The position numbers and the translations under genes are program-made. A stretch of 50,977 nt of DNA, from NCBI GenBank assembly GCA_022572185.1, contig JACZWL010000020.1, forward strand, positions 1 through 50,977. The letters are read 5' to 3'. Numbering within the stretch: position 1 is the stretch's first letter; every line of letters begins with the position of its first letter. Below, one piece after another: positions 24,570 through 33,575 of the stretch. The notes under the pieces were generated by a model, which did no database searches, was not told where the DNA came from, and was given only the letters and a program-made list of their open reading frames with translations. The DNA comes from Pseudomonadota bacterium (lineage in GTDB: Bacteria > Pseudomonadota > Gammaproteobacteria > Steroidobacterales > Woeseiaceae).

Positions 24570-25202
24570 TCAGTGGCTGTTGCGACTCACGGCATTCGGC
24601 ATGGGAACGACGCCGTTTTTCCTGAGTAAGCGAGCGGCCCGCTTGCTGCCCGTGCGCAGCCAGACTTCATAGGTTCGCAGGAGGTCAATATCGGACGAAC
24701 AGCGGGCAATATCCCGTACTTCATTGAGCACATCGACGACAATCTGGAACTTGCGCGCCAGCTCGCGATAGACATGGGCAAGAGCGCGGCCGCGCACCGT
24801 GCCGCGGATTTCGTCAGACAGCGATCCGTAGGCCGTACCGCCCATATTGATGTAGTAGTCGAGATCGACGAGTTTATGCGCCAGGCCGTCTGCAAAAAAT
24901 CCAGCGACGAAGAGCGCAACGTCCCCGATACGTTGAAGGGAAAATGTACGTTCCACAGCGCTCGACGCAGCTGCGGCGTCCGCCATCATCAGGGCCAGTG
25001 GTTTGAGCCCGTATGCTTCGCCGTGATCTTCGTAGAGATCTTCGGAGCGGGCGAACAAAGTGAGCAGATTTACGACGTAATGTGCTGCGTGGGGGTCGAC
25101 ATCGACTCCCTGATTATCAATTACCGCATCGATCGATTCACGAAAATAATCGCGAAGATCGTAAACCTGAACGACACGTTCACTTGTCGCTATCGAGGAC
25201 AT
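24570..25202 (-). CDS. Hypothetical protein, first of an unknown gene pair
   Basis: The 210-residue, mostly helical soluble protein starts MSSIATSERVVQVYDLRDYFRES. Notable segments are DPHAAHYVVNLLTLFARSEDLYEDHGE, a central LQRIGDVALFVAGFFADGLAHKLVDLDYYINMGGTAYGSL, and a basic C-terminal tail GSKRAARLLRKNGVVP. The glycine-tyrosine-rich YYINMGGTAYGSL and the mirror-like arrangement of acidic and basic ends are its most distinctive traits. No known domain recognised. Co-transcribed with the next gene. A CRP-like palindrome lies about 70 bases upstream, and a small CTCTC/GAGAG hairpin sits in the leader at about 25216-25229. Confidence 0.7.
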   Translation of the reverse strand: MSSIATSERVVQVYDLRDYFRESIDAVIDNQGVDVDPHAAHYVVNLLTLFARSEDLYEDHGEAYGLKPLALMMADAAAASSAVERTFSLQRIGDVALFVAGFFADGLAHKLVDLDYYINMGGTAYGSLSDEIRGTVRGRALAHVYRELARKFQIVVDVLNEVRDIARCSSDIDLLRTYEVWLRTGSKRAARLLRKNGVVPMPNAVSRNSH

Positions 25203-25269
25203 TGATCCTGCTCACCTCTCTCAACGAGAGAAAGACTCCACACATATATACGAATTAGGCCACGCGCTT

Positions 25270-25285
25270 TGTGACAAAGTTCACG
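25270..25285. promoter_or_regulatory. CRP/Vfr-like binding site
   Basis: TGTGA-CAAAGT-TCACG matches the CRP half-sites TGTGA-N6-TCACA with one mismatch. It lies about 68 bases upstream of the unknown gene pair (minus strand) and about 190 bases upstream of the DUF1761 gene (plus strand). Binding is inferred from sequence alone. Confidence 0.5.
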
Positions 25286-25475
25286 TAAAAGCGGATGATC
25301 GTATAGATTGTTGTTTTTGTGTGAAATAGCGCGCCATTCACGCGGAACATGCGCAGCATTTGCGCAAAAATGCGGCCAAATCAACGCCCTGCAGATTACC
25401 GCATCACGTCAGATATTGACCGGCGGCTTTGATAAACTGACCGGGTCCTGCAACAAGACCAATAAAGGAGACATC

Positions 25476-25892
25476 ATGGACCTTGCTAACGCTGTCGCCC
25501 ATTTCAATTGGTTGGCTATTATCACCGCCGCTGCCGCTGCATTTGCGCTTGGCGGCGCCTGGTACGCAAAGGTTCTTTTCGGTAGTGCGTGGATGCAGGA
25601 TGTTGGTCTTACCGAGGAAGACGCAAAGAACGCGAATATGCCAAGGACTTTCGGTGGTGCGTTCGTGTTGCAACTAATCGCCGCCATGTTGCTGGCCGCG
25701 ATTGTCGGGCTTGAGAGCACCTGGCTGAGCGGCGCGTACACCGGTCTGTTATTGGGCCTCGGATTTCTCGCAACTGCGTATGGCGTTACTTACTTATTCG
25801 AACAACGCCCGTTACGCCTGTTTATGATTAACGCGGGTTACAACGTCGTCCTGCTCGGCATCATGGGTGCCATTATCGGCGGCTGGCACTGA
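25476..25892 (+). CDS. DUF1761 membrane protein
   Basis: The 138-residue protein has four membrane segments: NWLAIITAAAAAFALGGAWYA, AFVLQLIAAMLLAAIVGL, GAYTGLLLGLGFLATAYGVTYLF and INAGYNVVLLGIMGAIIGGW. The start is ATG 25476, chosen because AAAGGAG lies seven bases upstream; the frame is open further left without a ribosome site. The pattern and W-Y-x-x-x-L-F-G-x-x-W motif fit DUF1761, a family of unknown function. It is single and convergent with the helicase gene. Confidence 0.85.
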   Translation: MDLANAVAHFNWLAIITAAAAAFALGGAWYAKVLFGSAWMQDVGLTEEDAKNANMPRTFGGAFVLQLIAAMLLAAIVGLESTWLSGAYTGLLLGLGFLATAYGVTYLFEQRPLRLFMINAGYNVVLLGIMGAIIGGWH

Positions 25893-25920
25893 CCGGCTGG
25901 GTGATTCGGCTTCGCGCGTC

Positions 25921-28023
25921 CTACCACATTTCCCTCAGGCGGCTTTGCACGTCAAGCCGCTTGTTGCTGCGGGGTGATAAGCGGTTCGACGACGCTTCAT
26001 CACGGCCGTGATACCTTGCTTCCATTGTTTGCATCAGACTGTCTGTCATGAATCGGCTGCGCGCGCCATAGACGTGTTTATCACCGCTTCTGTGCTGCTG
26101 CGTCACGTGATAGCGCAAAGGTGCTATTAGTTGAAGGTCCTGTTTGGCCCTGGTCATGGCGACATACAAAAGCCGCCTTTCTTCCTCGATCATCGCAGGC
26201 TTGCCGGTTGAAAATTCGGACGGGAAATTTCCGTCGGAGACATTGAGCACGAATACTGCCTCCCACTCCTGTCCTTTCGCGGAGTGGACAGTCGACAGAA
26301 CCAGATAGTCTTCATCCAGCAGCGGATCACCCGCCAGGTCACCGACCGCAGCGGGCGGATCCAAGGTAAGCTCGGTCAGGAACCGCTCTCGAGTCGGATA
26401 CCGGCCCGAGATTTGTTCCAGTTGCTCGAGGTCCGCCTGGCGCGTCTCCAGACTATCGTACAAACGCTCCAGATATGGTTGATACCAGCGTCTGGCCTGG
26501 CCCAATTGCAGCTGCCATGCATTGTCGGTCAGTTCCGTAGACGACAGCGATTCCATAAGGGCGCAAAAGTCCGGCCAGTCTTCTCGCGCCGCCTGAGGCG
26601 GTGTGAATACGCCAAGCGTTGAAAAAAGGTATCCGCCTACACTTAAGTAGTCGAAGCAACGCGCAGCATTTGCGGGCCCCATACCTGGCAGGAATTTCAG
26701 CACACGAAAGGCGGCAACCTGATTCTTCGGATTTTCCGCCCACTTCAGAATCGACAACAGGTCCTTTACATGGCTCGCCTCAAGAAACTTTAACCCGCCA
26801 TACTTTACATACGGGATATTGCGCCGCACTAGTTCAAGCTCGAGCCGGTCGCTATGGTGTGCCCCGCGAAACAATACCGCCTGGTCCTTGAGTTGCATTC
26901 CCTGTTCACGATTCTCGAGAACGGTTTCAACGACGAACTCGCATTCAGCATCACAGTCTTCGACCGTAACGTAGCTCGGCTTGCTGCCGCTTTTCTTTGC
27001 AGAAAATAAGTTCTTCTTGTATTGCCTTTCGCTTTCCGCGATCAGGCAGTTTGCGCTGTCCAGAATTACTTGTGTCGAACGATAATTTTCCTCGAGGCTG
27101 ATGATCTTTGCCGACGGAATATATTGATCCGGGAAACTCAGGATGTTTTCGACATCAGCAGCGCGAAATGAATAAATCGATTGTGCGTCATCCCCGACCA
27201 CAGTCAGGCCGAACCCATCCGGTCTCATGGCCTGCAGAATATCCGCTTGCAACAGGTTCGTGTCCTGATACTCATCAACGAGCACATGGTCGAACCAGGA
27301 GCCGATTTCCGCAGCGAGTTCTTTGTCTGCGACGAGATGGCTCCAGTAAAGCAGCAGGTCATCGTAATCGAGCACCTGGCTCTCCTGTTTTTGTTCGACG
27401 TAGTGACGAAATAACTGACGGAGTTCCTCTTCCCAGTCTGCACACCACGGAAACGTTTCGTTCAGGGAGTCCAGTAAAGGCTTTTGCGCATTCACACAGC
27501 GTGAATAGATCGCGAGACAGGTATCTTTCTTCGGAAAACGCCGCGCTTTCTTCGACAGATGCAGTTCATGCCGGATAACGTCGAGCATATCTGCGGCGTC
27601 CGCTCGATCGAGCACCGAAAACCCCGGATCGAGTCCGAGGTTATGAGCGTAACGGCGAATCAGGCGGTTGGCGACGGAATGAAACGTGCCTGACCACGGC
27701 AGTATGCTGCGGGAAACGGGTGGACCGTCGACAGAACTGACTGCCTGGCGAACGATCGACTCAACCCGGCGGGTCATCTCCAGGGCCGCGCGGCGCGTGA
27801 AGGTCAGGAGGAGGATGCGTTCGGGGCTGATGCCCTGAATGATCAGGTGGGCAACCCGGTGCGCCAGGGTCATCGTCTTGCCGGTGCCGGCACCGGCGAT
27901 GACCAGGAGCGGCGGGGCCTCGAAAGATCCGTTCGCAGCCTTCTTGCCCCAGGTCGCCGCCTGACGCTGTGCCGGGTTCAGCGATTCCAGATAGTCCGCT
28001 TGTAACTCCGCCGCGTGGCCCAT
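25921..28023 (-). CDS. UvrD/Rep-type superfamily I DNA helicase
   Basis: The 700-residue ATP-dependent 3'-5' helicase has the motifs in order: Q-motif LNPAQRQAA (15-23), Walker A AGAGTGKT (43-50), motif Ia ILLLTFTRRAALEM, motif II VLVDEYQDTN, motif III GDDAQSIYSFRAAD, motif IV EENYRS, motif V VLSTVHSAKGQEWEAVFV, and motif VI RRLLYVAMTRAK. It acts on nicked or forked DNA in repair and replication. ATG 28023 is preceded by GGAGGG at five bases. A canonical LexA box sits 19 bases upstream of the start codon, so it is probably SOS-induced. It differs from the longer canonical UvrD and may be a paralogue of it. Confidence 0.93.
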   Translation of the reverse strand: MGHAAELQADYLESLNPAQRQAATWGKKAANGSFEAPPLLVIAGAGTGKTMTLAHRVAHLIIQGISPERILLLTFTRRAALEMTRRVESIVRQAVSSVDGPPVSRSILPWSGTFHSVANRLIRRYAHNLGLDPGFSVLDRADAADMLDVIRHELHLSKKARRFPKKDTCLAIYSRCVNAQKPLLDSLNETFPWCADWEEELRQLFRHYVEQKQESQVLDYDDLLLYWSHLVADKELAAEIGSWFDHVLVDEYQDTNLLQADILQAMRPDGFGLTVVGDDAQSIYSFRAADVENILSFPDQYIPSAKIISLEENYRSTQVILDSANCLIAESERQYKKNLFSAKKSGSKPSYVTVEDCDAECEFVVETVLENREQGMQLKDQAVLFRGAHHSDRLELELVRRNIPYVKYGGLKFLEASHVKDLLSILKWAENPKNQVAAFRVLKFLPGMGPANAARCFDYLSVGGYLFSTLGVFTPPQAAREDWPDFCALMESLSSTELTDNAWQLQLGQARRWYQPYLERLYDSLETRQADLEQLEQISGRYPTRERFLTELTLDPPAAVGDLAGDPLLDEDYLVLSTVHSAKGQEWEAVFVLNVSDGNFPSEFSTGKPAMIEEERRLLYVAMTRAKQDLQLIAPLRYHVTQQHRSGDKHVYGARSRFMTDSLMQTMEARYHGRDEASSNRLSPRSNKRLDVQSRLREMW

Positions 28024-28041
28024 AATCCCTCCGGCAAATAT

Positions 28042-28057
28042 CTGTATTTTTATACAG
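28042..28057. promoter_or_regulatory. LexA (SOS) box of the helicase gene
   Basis: CTGTATTTTTATACAG matches the gammaproteobacterial LexA operator CTG-N10-CAG exactly, with AT-rich symmetric interior and flanks TAT and TAC, as in E. coli consensus. It lies 19 bases before the ATG of the UvrD-like helicase on the minus strand. Confidence 0.85.
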
Positions 28058-28157
28058 TACTGGATGAATTTACAAGTCCAACGGGCCAGCAGGCCACCGA
28101 AAAACAGGGGTTTTCAACAGTCTGCTGGTACTCCATCAATATCACCTTGACGGTGTA

Positions 28158-29036
28158 CTACGTATTTGCCAGGAAGCGTTCTATCGACTCAGCGAGGCGC
28201 GCGGGTTGATCGAAGTGGACCATATGCCCTGCGCCCGCTATCGATACTGACTCCGCTTTGCCGAACATCCCGCTCACCGCATCCGGGTCGATCCACGACT
28301 CCAGGTGGCCCGTAAAATCGGTATCGGCGCCAACCACAACGAGGACCGGTGCCGTCACGTTGCTCCAGCAGGCGACTGCTTCCCGGCGGCGATAGAGCAC
28401 GGCATTCGGCAGTTTGTGCGCGGGATCCGCTTTGATCCGAACGACACCATCGGCATGCGCCTCTGCCCACTTTTCGGCGACAAACAAGGCCCTTTCCTTA
28501 CCAAGCCCGGGGCTGCGTCGCAGGATTCTCGGCACGAGTTCCGCAAAGGACTCGTAGCTGGTAACTGTCGGCCGTGACCGGCCGGCTTCTATCCATTTCC
28601 GGTACCGGCCCGGCGCATCCGCCGGATCGCTGTTTGCCAGACCGAACCCTTCGACATTAACCAGCGCCGATACCCGCTCGGGCATCACGCCGGCGTACAA
28701 AGTCGCGACGTTGGCCCCCATGCTGTGACCAACGAGCCGAACTGCGGCGTCCGGGCTGTAAATTTGCAGGATCGCATCGAGATCGGCCAGGTAATCCGGA
28801 AACCAGTAGGACTCCGCATCGACCCTGGATTCGCCGAAACCGCGCCAGTCCGGCGCGATGACGAACCAATCCTGCTTCAGCTCGTCGATGACGAACTGAA
28901 AGGTGGAACCTGCATCGCCCCAGCCATGCAGAAACACGACCAGGCGACTGTGACGTTCGCCCCATTCCGTGACGTGATAGTCGACGCCTCGCAGCTGGTG
29001 CCGGACCGAACGTCCTTTGATGCGAGCCTGATACAT
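28158..29036 (-). CDS. Alpha/beta-hydrolase
   Basis: A serine hydrolase of the alpha/beta fold. The 292-residue version begins MYQARIKGRSVRHQL. Present are the oxyanion motif VFLHGWGDAGS, DWRGFGES, the nucleophile elbow VGHSMGANVAT, an acid candidate in VVVGADTDFTG, and the catalytic histidine in GAGHMVHFDQP. Substrate unknown (ester, lactone or epoxide). The frame is open to a GTG at 29111, but the ATG at 29036 has AGGA immediately upstream and gives a more usual N-terminus. Single gene, divergent from the SLC13 transporter. Confidence 0.85.
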   Translation of the reverse strand: MYQARIKGRSVRHQLRGVDYHVTEWGERHSRLVVFLHGWGDAGSTFQFVIDELKQDWFVIAPDWRGFGESRVDAESYWFPDYLADLDAILQIYSPDAAVRLVGHSMGANVATLYAGVMPERVSALVNVEGFGLANSDPADAPGRYRKWIEAGRSRPTVTSYESFAELVPRILRRSPGLGKERALFVAEKWAEAHADGVVRIKADPAHKLPNAVLYRRREAVACWSNVTAPVLVVVGADTDFTGHLESWIDPDAVSGMFGKAESVSIAGAGHMVHFDQPARLAESIERFLANT

Positions 29037-29295
29037 TTCCTCGGATACCACGTCCTGTTCCGCTATTTTGTCTTGTCTTGAAATCTGTAGCCATGAAATC
29101 ACAGATTTCACGGCGGTTGGTGGATATTCATGCAGTCACTGTTCTTTTTCCGATCCCGTCGTGTATAAAAGGGTATAAAGGGGGCGGGCCCTGTTTGCCA
29201 GGGAATCCGTTTTGAAGTCGTTGGCGATACCGAAATAACCGGGGTCCATCCCCATTTATGCACTAATAAAGAGTATCGCCTGACCGCACACGAAA

Positions 29296-31659
29296 ATGAC
29301 TCTTGAGATCGCAATTGTTCTCGGCATTCTGGCTGTGTCGCTGATACTTTTTGTCAGCGAAGTCATCAGAATGGATCTCGTTGCGTTGCTGGTGCTCGGT
29401 ACGCTGGCGGTGTCCGGTCTCTTGACACCCCCACAGGCATTTGCCGGATTCAGCAACAGCGCTGTCATCACCGTCTGGGCAATGTTTATTCTCAGCGAGG
29501 GACTCACACGCACCGGTATCGCGGACGTAATCGGGCGCCAGGTAATGCGGCTGGCGGGGCGGCGGGAGATTACGATGATCATCGTAATCATGATCACGGC
29601 CGCCGTTCTGTCTGCCTTCATGAACAACATCGGCGTCGCCGCACTGATGTTGCCGGTCGTCGTCGATGTCGCCAGGCGCACGAGGATACCGGTATCACGG
29701 CTCTTGATGCCACTCGCCTACGCCACTTTACTCGGCGGCCTGACGACCTTGATCGGCACACCCCCGAACCTGCTGGTCAGCGCGGCACTGACACAAAACG
29801 GATACGAGCCGTTTGCGCTGTTTGATTTCACAGCGGTGGGTGGCGCAGTGTTGGTTACAGGCATCATATTCGTCGCGGTGATCGGCCGGCTGATGCTGCC
29901 AAAAACCCAGGCGGAGCGAAGCAAGCACCGCAGTCAGCGAAGCCTGCGCTCGCACTACAAGTTGCAGGAGCGGACTTTCATGATGCGGGTTCCCGTAGAT
30001 TCTGTCCTGGTCGGCAAGACCCTCGCCGAGAGCCGGATCGGTGCGTCCACTGGCTTGATTATTCTGGCACTGGTGCGATTCGGACGAAGCGAGACATTGC
30101 CGAGCCGGCAGACAGTACTGCGCGCCGGTGATCAGATTCTCGTGCAGGGGCGCCTCGATCAGTTTACAGAGTTGCAAAGACTGAGCGGCCTTGTCATCGA
30201 GCGTGAGGCGCCGGTGCTCAAGTCCATGGTCGCATCCAAGATCTTCTATGCCGAAATCCGGATTGCCGAAGGCTCTCCGCTTGTTTCCGAACTCATCAGA
30301 CACGCAGGTTTCAGGACGCGGTTTGGTGTCAGCGTCGTCGGCATACATCGTAAAGACAAGTACCGTCTCACCAATCTCGCGTACGTACCGATTCGTGCTG
30401 GCGATAAGATCCTCGTGCAGGGCGAGGCAGAGCAGATTGCCGAACTCGACAAGTTCGAGGACTTCTCAGAAGTGCAGCCCCTCTCCGGCGATGAGCTGAC
30501 AGAGCAATACCAGGTCGACGAGCGGATGTTTGTCGTGCGCCTGCCAAAATACAGTGAGCTCGCCGATGTAACACTAAAGAAGAGCCGGCTTGCGGACGTT
30601 TTCGATTTTCGTATCGTCGCAATTTTTCGCGACGGGAAACTGAATGTCATGCCGCGCGGCGATGAAATACTGACCGGTGGTGACCTGTTGCTGGTCGAAG
30701 GTCAGCCTGAAGACCTCGATGTTCTGCGTGGACTGCAGGAACTGGAGATCGATACCAAAGTATCGCCAGATCTCGGCTCCTTCAAATCCGAAAGACTAAC
30801 TTTGATGGATGCGACGCTCGACCCTCGCAGCCGGCTTGCAGGCAAGACAGTTGGCGAGCTGAATTTCCGGGAACGCTATGACATCGAGCTCGCCGGTATC
30901 TGGCGTGAAGGAGAAACTATTGGCACAGACCTGGCCGACGAACGTCTGCAGTTTGGCGATGCCTTGTTGTTGCTCGGCCCCCGTGAAAAACTGCAGCTAC
31001 TCGATAGCGACACTGATTTTTTGATTCTGACACCGCTCGGGCGGAAACCGCCGGATACCCGGCGTGCGCCATTCGCGGCACTGATCATGCTCGGTGTCGT
31101 TGTCAGCGTCATGGCGGGTCATGCGCCAATTGCCGTCGCGGCGGTTGTCGGCTGCAGCATCATGGTCCTCACCGGTTGCCTGAACATGGAGCAGGCATAC
31201 CGCGCTATTGACTGGCGCACCATTTTCCTGATTGCCGGCATGCTGCCGCTGGGTACCGCGATGCAGGAAACCGGGGCTGCCACCTATCTTGCCGCTCAGG
31301 TCATGGACATGCTCGGTGACGCCGGGCCATGGACTGTAATCGGGGGCCTCTATGTGGTGACGGCGATGGCAACGATGATTATTCCGACTGCTGCCCTTGT
31401 CGTGCTGATGTCACCGATCGTCCTGTCCGCAATGGGCGATCTCGGCCTGCAACCCGAGACCGCTATGATGGCTATCGCGATGGCAGCGTCTGCAAGTTTC
31501 ACGAGCCCGATTTCCCACCCGGCGAACATCCTTGTCATGGGTCCGGGCGGTTATCGTTTTGTCGATTACCTGAAAATCGGTGTGCCATTAACGTTGGTAA
31601 TTTTTGTCGTCGTCATGGTCGTCCTGCCGATCTTCTGGCCACTGACTGCGGTTCAGTAA
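29296..31659 (+). CDS. SLC13-family permease with four RCK_C-like repeats
   Basis: The 787-residue inner-membrane transporter has two membrane halves (about 1-210 and 590-785), with MNNIGVAALMLP and LIGTPPNLLVS in the first half and SFTSPISHPANILVMGPGGY in the second, the paired SNT-type signatures of the DASS/SLC13 family. Between them lie four RCK_C (TrkA-C)-like repeats, each starting with a xxFxxRVPxxSxLVGKTL-like strand (near residues 225, 310, 405 and 500) and ending in GDxILVQG or GDALLLLG. Such proteins import or export anions such as sulfate or dicarboxylates; substrate cannot be named here. The RCK_C domains probably sense a ligand, as in K+ channels. Single gene. Confidence 0.88.
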   Translation: MTLEIAIVLGILAVSLILFVSEVIRMDLVALLVLGTLAVSGLLTPPQAFAGFSNSAVITVWAMFILSEGLTRTGIADVIGRQVMRLAGRREITMIIVIMITAAVLSAFMNNIGVAALMLPVVVDVARRTRIPVSRLLMPLAYATLLGGLTTLIGTPPNLLVSAALTQNGYEPFALFDFTAVGGAVLVTGIIFVAVIGRLMLPKTQAERSKHRSQRSLRSHYKLQERTFMMRVPVDSVLVGKTLAESRIGASTGLIILALVRFGRSETLPSRQTVLRAGDQILVQGRLDQFTELQRLSGLVIEREAPVLKSMVASKIFYAEIRIAEGSPLVSELIRHAGFRTRFGVSVVGIHRKDKYRLTNLAYVPIRAGDKILVQGEAEQIAELDKFEDFSEVQPLSGDELTEQYQVDERMFVVRLPKYSELADVTLKKSRLADVFDFRIVAIFRDGKLNVMPRGDEILTGGDLLLVEGQPEDLDVLRGLQELEIDTKVSPDLGSFKSERLTLMDATLDPRSRLAGKTVGELNFRERYDIELAGIWREGETIGTDLADERLQFGDALLLLGPREKLQLLDSDTDFLILTPLGRKPPDTRRAPFAALIMLGVVVSVMAGHAPIAVAAVVGCSIMVLTGCLNMEQAYRAIDWRTIFLIAGMLPLGTAMQETGAATYLAAQVMDMLGDAGPWTVIGGLYVVTAMATMIIPTAALVVLMSPIVLSAMGDLGLQPETAMMAIAMAASASFTSPISHPANILVMGPGGYRFVDYLKIGVPLTLVIFVVVMVVLPIFWPLTAVQ

Positions 31660-31678
31660 AACAAGGGGGCGACCCCCT
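31657..31678 (-). terminator. Intrinsic terminator of the quinone oxidoreductase gene
   Basis: On the minus strand a GGGGG-TCG-CCCCC stem (31665-31677) is followed by TTGTTTTACT. The stem begins within the stop codon of the gene. It also sits after the plus-strand SLC13 gene. Confidence 0.65.
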
Positions 31679-32654
31679 AGGGCAATAAGATGGTTGAGCC
31701 GGTGGTCTTGCGTGCCTCGAGATCCCGGTGTGCCTTTGCGGCGTCTTTGAGCGCATACTGCTGACCGATGCTAATGCTCACTGCACCACTGTGCACAACG
31801 TCGAACAATTCATCACAGGCGTGCAGCAGCTTTTCCCGTGTATTCACGAAATGGAACAAGATCGGGCGAGTAACATACAGAGAACCCCGCTTCGCAAGCT
31901 CCGCCGGCGCGAATGGATCCACCGGGCCGGACGAGTTACCGAAGGTCACCATCGTACCGTGCGGCCTTAAGGAATCCAGGGAAGCAAAGAATGTGTCGCG
32001 GCCGACCGAATCATAGACTGCTGCAACTCCCTCGCCGCCCGTCAGGCCTTTGACCGTCCCTGGTATGTCAGCATCATCAGACATGACGATGTGCTCACAA
32101 CCGTTTGCCCGCGCCAACTCCACCTTCTCATCGGTACTGACAACACCGATTACTGTCGCACCCAGGTGTTTCGCCCATTGGCTTGTCAGCGAGCCAACGC
32201 CACCGGCAGCCGCATAGAGCAGTATGGCGTCACCCTTATTCACCCGGTAACTGCGGCGCAGCAGGTACCACGCGGTCAAGCCCTTTAGAAGAACTGCCGC
32301 CGCCTGCTCGTCGGGCATATCGTCCGGGACGGGCACGAGCAGCCAGGCAGCGATATTTCGAATCTCCGAGTAGGAATTCGCCGGCGTGCCCGCATAGACA
32401 ACCCGGTCTCCCACTGCGACGCCAGTTACGCCCGGCCCCACGGCTTCGACGATACCGGTGGCTTCGCTGCCCAGGCCGGTAGGCAAGTCCACCGGATAGA
32501 GCCCCGTACGGTGATACGTATCGATGAAATTCAGGCCGATAGCAGTATGCCGGATCTGCACCTCGCCCTCTCCCGGGTCCGGGACATCGACTTCCTCCCA
32601 TGTAAGAACGTCCGGTCCCCCGAATTCATAAATACGTATCGCCTTAGATTTCAT
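31677..32654 (-). CDS. qor: NADPH:quinone oxidoreductase, zeta-crystallin type
   Basis: The 325-residue zinc-independent medium-chain dehydrogenase starts MKSKAIRIYEFGGPDVLTWEEV. It carries the N-terminal GroES-like fold with TGLNFIDTYHRTGLYP, the GSEATGIVEAVGPGV segment and the Rossmann motif LLYAAAGGVGSLTSQWAKHLGATVIG. Reduces quinones or related enones with NADPH in the cytoplasm. I chose ATG 32654, with AGGAG ten bases upstream, over an in-frame GTG nine bases earlier. Divergent from the SDR gene at 32778. Confidence 0.92.
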   Translation of the reverse strand: MKSKAIRIYEFGGPDVLTWEEVDVPDPGEGEVQIRHTAIGLNFIDTYHRTGLYPVDLPTGLGSEATGIVEAVGPGVTGVAVGDRVVYAGTPANSYSEIRNIAAWLLVPVPDDMPDEQAAAVLLKGLTAWYLLRRSYRVNKGDAILLYAAAGGVGSLTSQWAKHLGATVIGVVSTDEKVELARANGCEHIVMSDDADIPGTVKGLTGGEGVAAVYDSVGRDTFFASLDSLRPHGTMVTFGNSSGPVDPFAPAELAKRGSLYVTRPILFHFVNTREKLLHACDELFDVVHSGAVSISIGQQYALKDAAKAHRDLEARKTTGSTILLP

Positions 32655-32777
32655 TCCCGGCACTCTCCTGAGCTGCGCGTTGCTAGTTGTCCAACGAGGC
32701 TAAATTGACGGACCACTAGGATAACCGAGCACGCAACGATAGACTATTTGCGTTATTCCGGCGGGAGATCGAAGAAA

Positions 32778-33548
32778 ATGGGACGCGTCGAAAACAAGAT
32801 CGCTTTGATTACAGGAGCAGCGCAGGGACTCGGGGCTGCTATTGCCGAGCTTCTCGCACGAGAAGGTGCGAGCGTTGTCATGACCGACATCAATACCCAG
32901 GGTGTTCGGCAAAAGGCAAAAGAAATCGATGCCGATGGTTCGGACAAGGCGGTCGCATGGCAGCAGGACGTCAGCAGCGAGGCCGCGTGGCAGCAAACGA
33001 TTGATGCCATCAGCGAGCGGTTCGGCCGACTCGATATCCTCGTAAACAACGCAGGTATCGGATCGATCGCCAGCGTCGTAGACGAAACCTACGAAAAATG
33101 GCGCCAGGTGCATGCTGTCGATCTCGACAGTGTATTCCTTGGCTGCAAATACGGAATTCCGTTGATGGAAAATGGCGATGCCGGCTCCATTGTTAATGTG
33201 TCATCCATTTCCGGCATCATCGCCGGACACAATCTGGCAGCATACAATTCCGCAAAAGCGGCCGTTCGGCACCTCTCCAAGTCGGTCGCGCTGCATTGTG
33301 CGCATGTCCGAAATAACATTCGTTGTAATTCGGTGCACCCGGCATTCATCGATACACCTATACTTAACGGGCTTGCCGGTGGGCAGGACAGAGCGGCCGC
33401 GCTTGAAAAGCTTGGCAGACAGGTACCGCTCGGACGTATTGGCAAGCCGGACGATGTCGCTTATGCCGTGCTTTATCTGGCATCAGACGAGTCGCAGTTC
33501 GTAACGGGATCGGAAATTAAAATCGACGGTGGCATCAGTGCCATGTGA
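32778..33548 (+). CDS. Short-chain dehydrogenase/reductase
   Basis: Classical SDR of 256 residues with cofactor motif TGAAQGLG (12-19), the D-x-N acidic end of strand 2 (TDINTQG, suggesting NAD preference), NNAG, the catalytic serine in SSISG, YNSAK (Y-x3-K), and C-terminal VTGSEIKIDGGIS. This pattern resembles hydroxysteroid or glucose-type dehydrogenases; the substrate is unknown. Start ATG 32778 is preceded by GGAG. The next gene, a flavin reductase, follows after 27 bases, so they may be one operon. Confidence 0.92.
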   Translation: MGRVENKIALITGAAQGLGAAIAELLAREGASVVMTDINTQGVRQKAKEIDADGSDKAVAWQQDVSSEAAWQQTIDAISERFGRLDILVNNAGIGSIASVVDETYEKWRQVHAVDLDSVFLGCKYGIPLMENGDAGSIVNVSSISGIIAGHNLAAYNSAKAAVRHLSKSVALHCAHVRNNIRCNSVHPAFIDTPILNGLAGGQDRAAALEKLGRQVPLGRIGKPDDVAYAVLYLASDESQFVTGSEIKIDGGISAM

Positions 33549-33575
33549 AGAGCAAACAAACTGCACAGAAACCAA

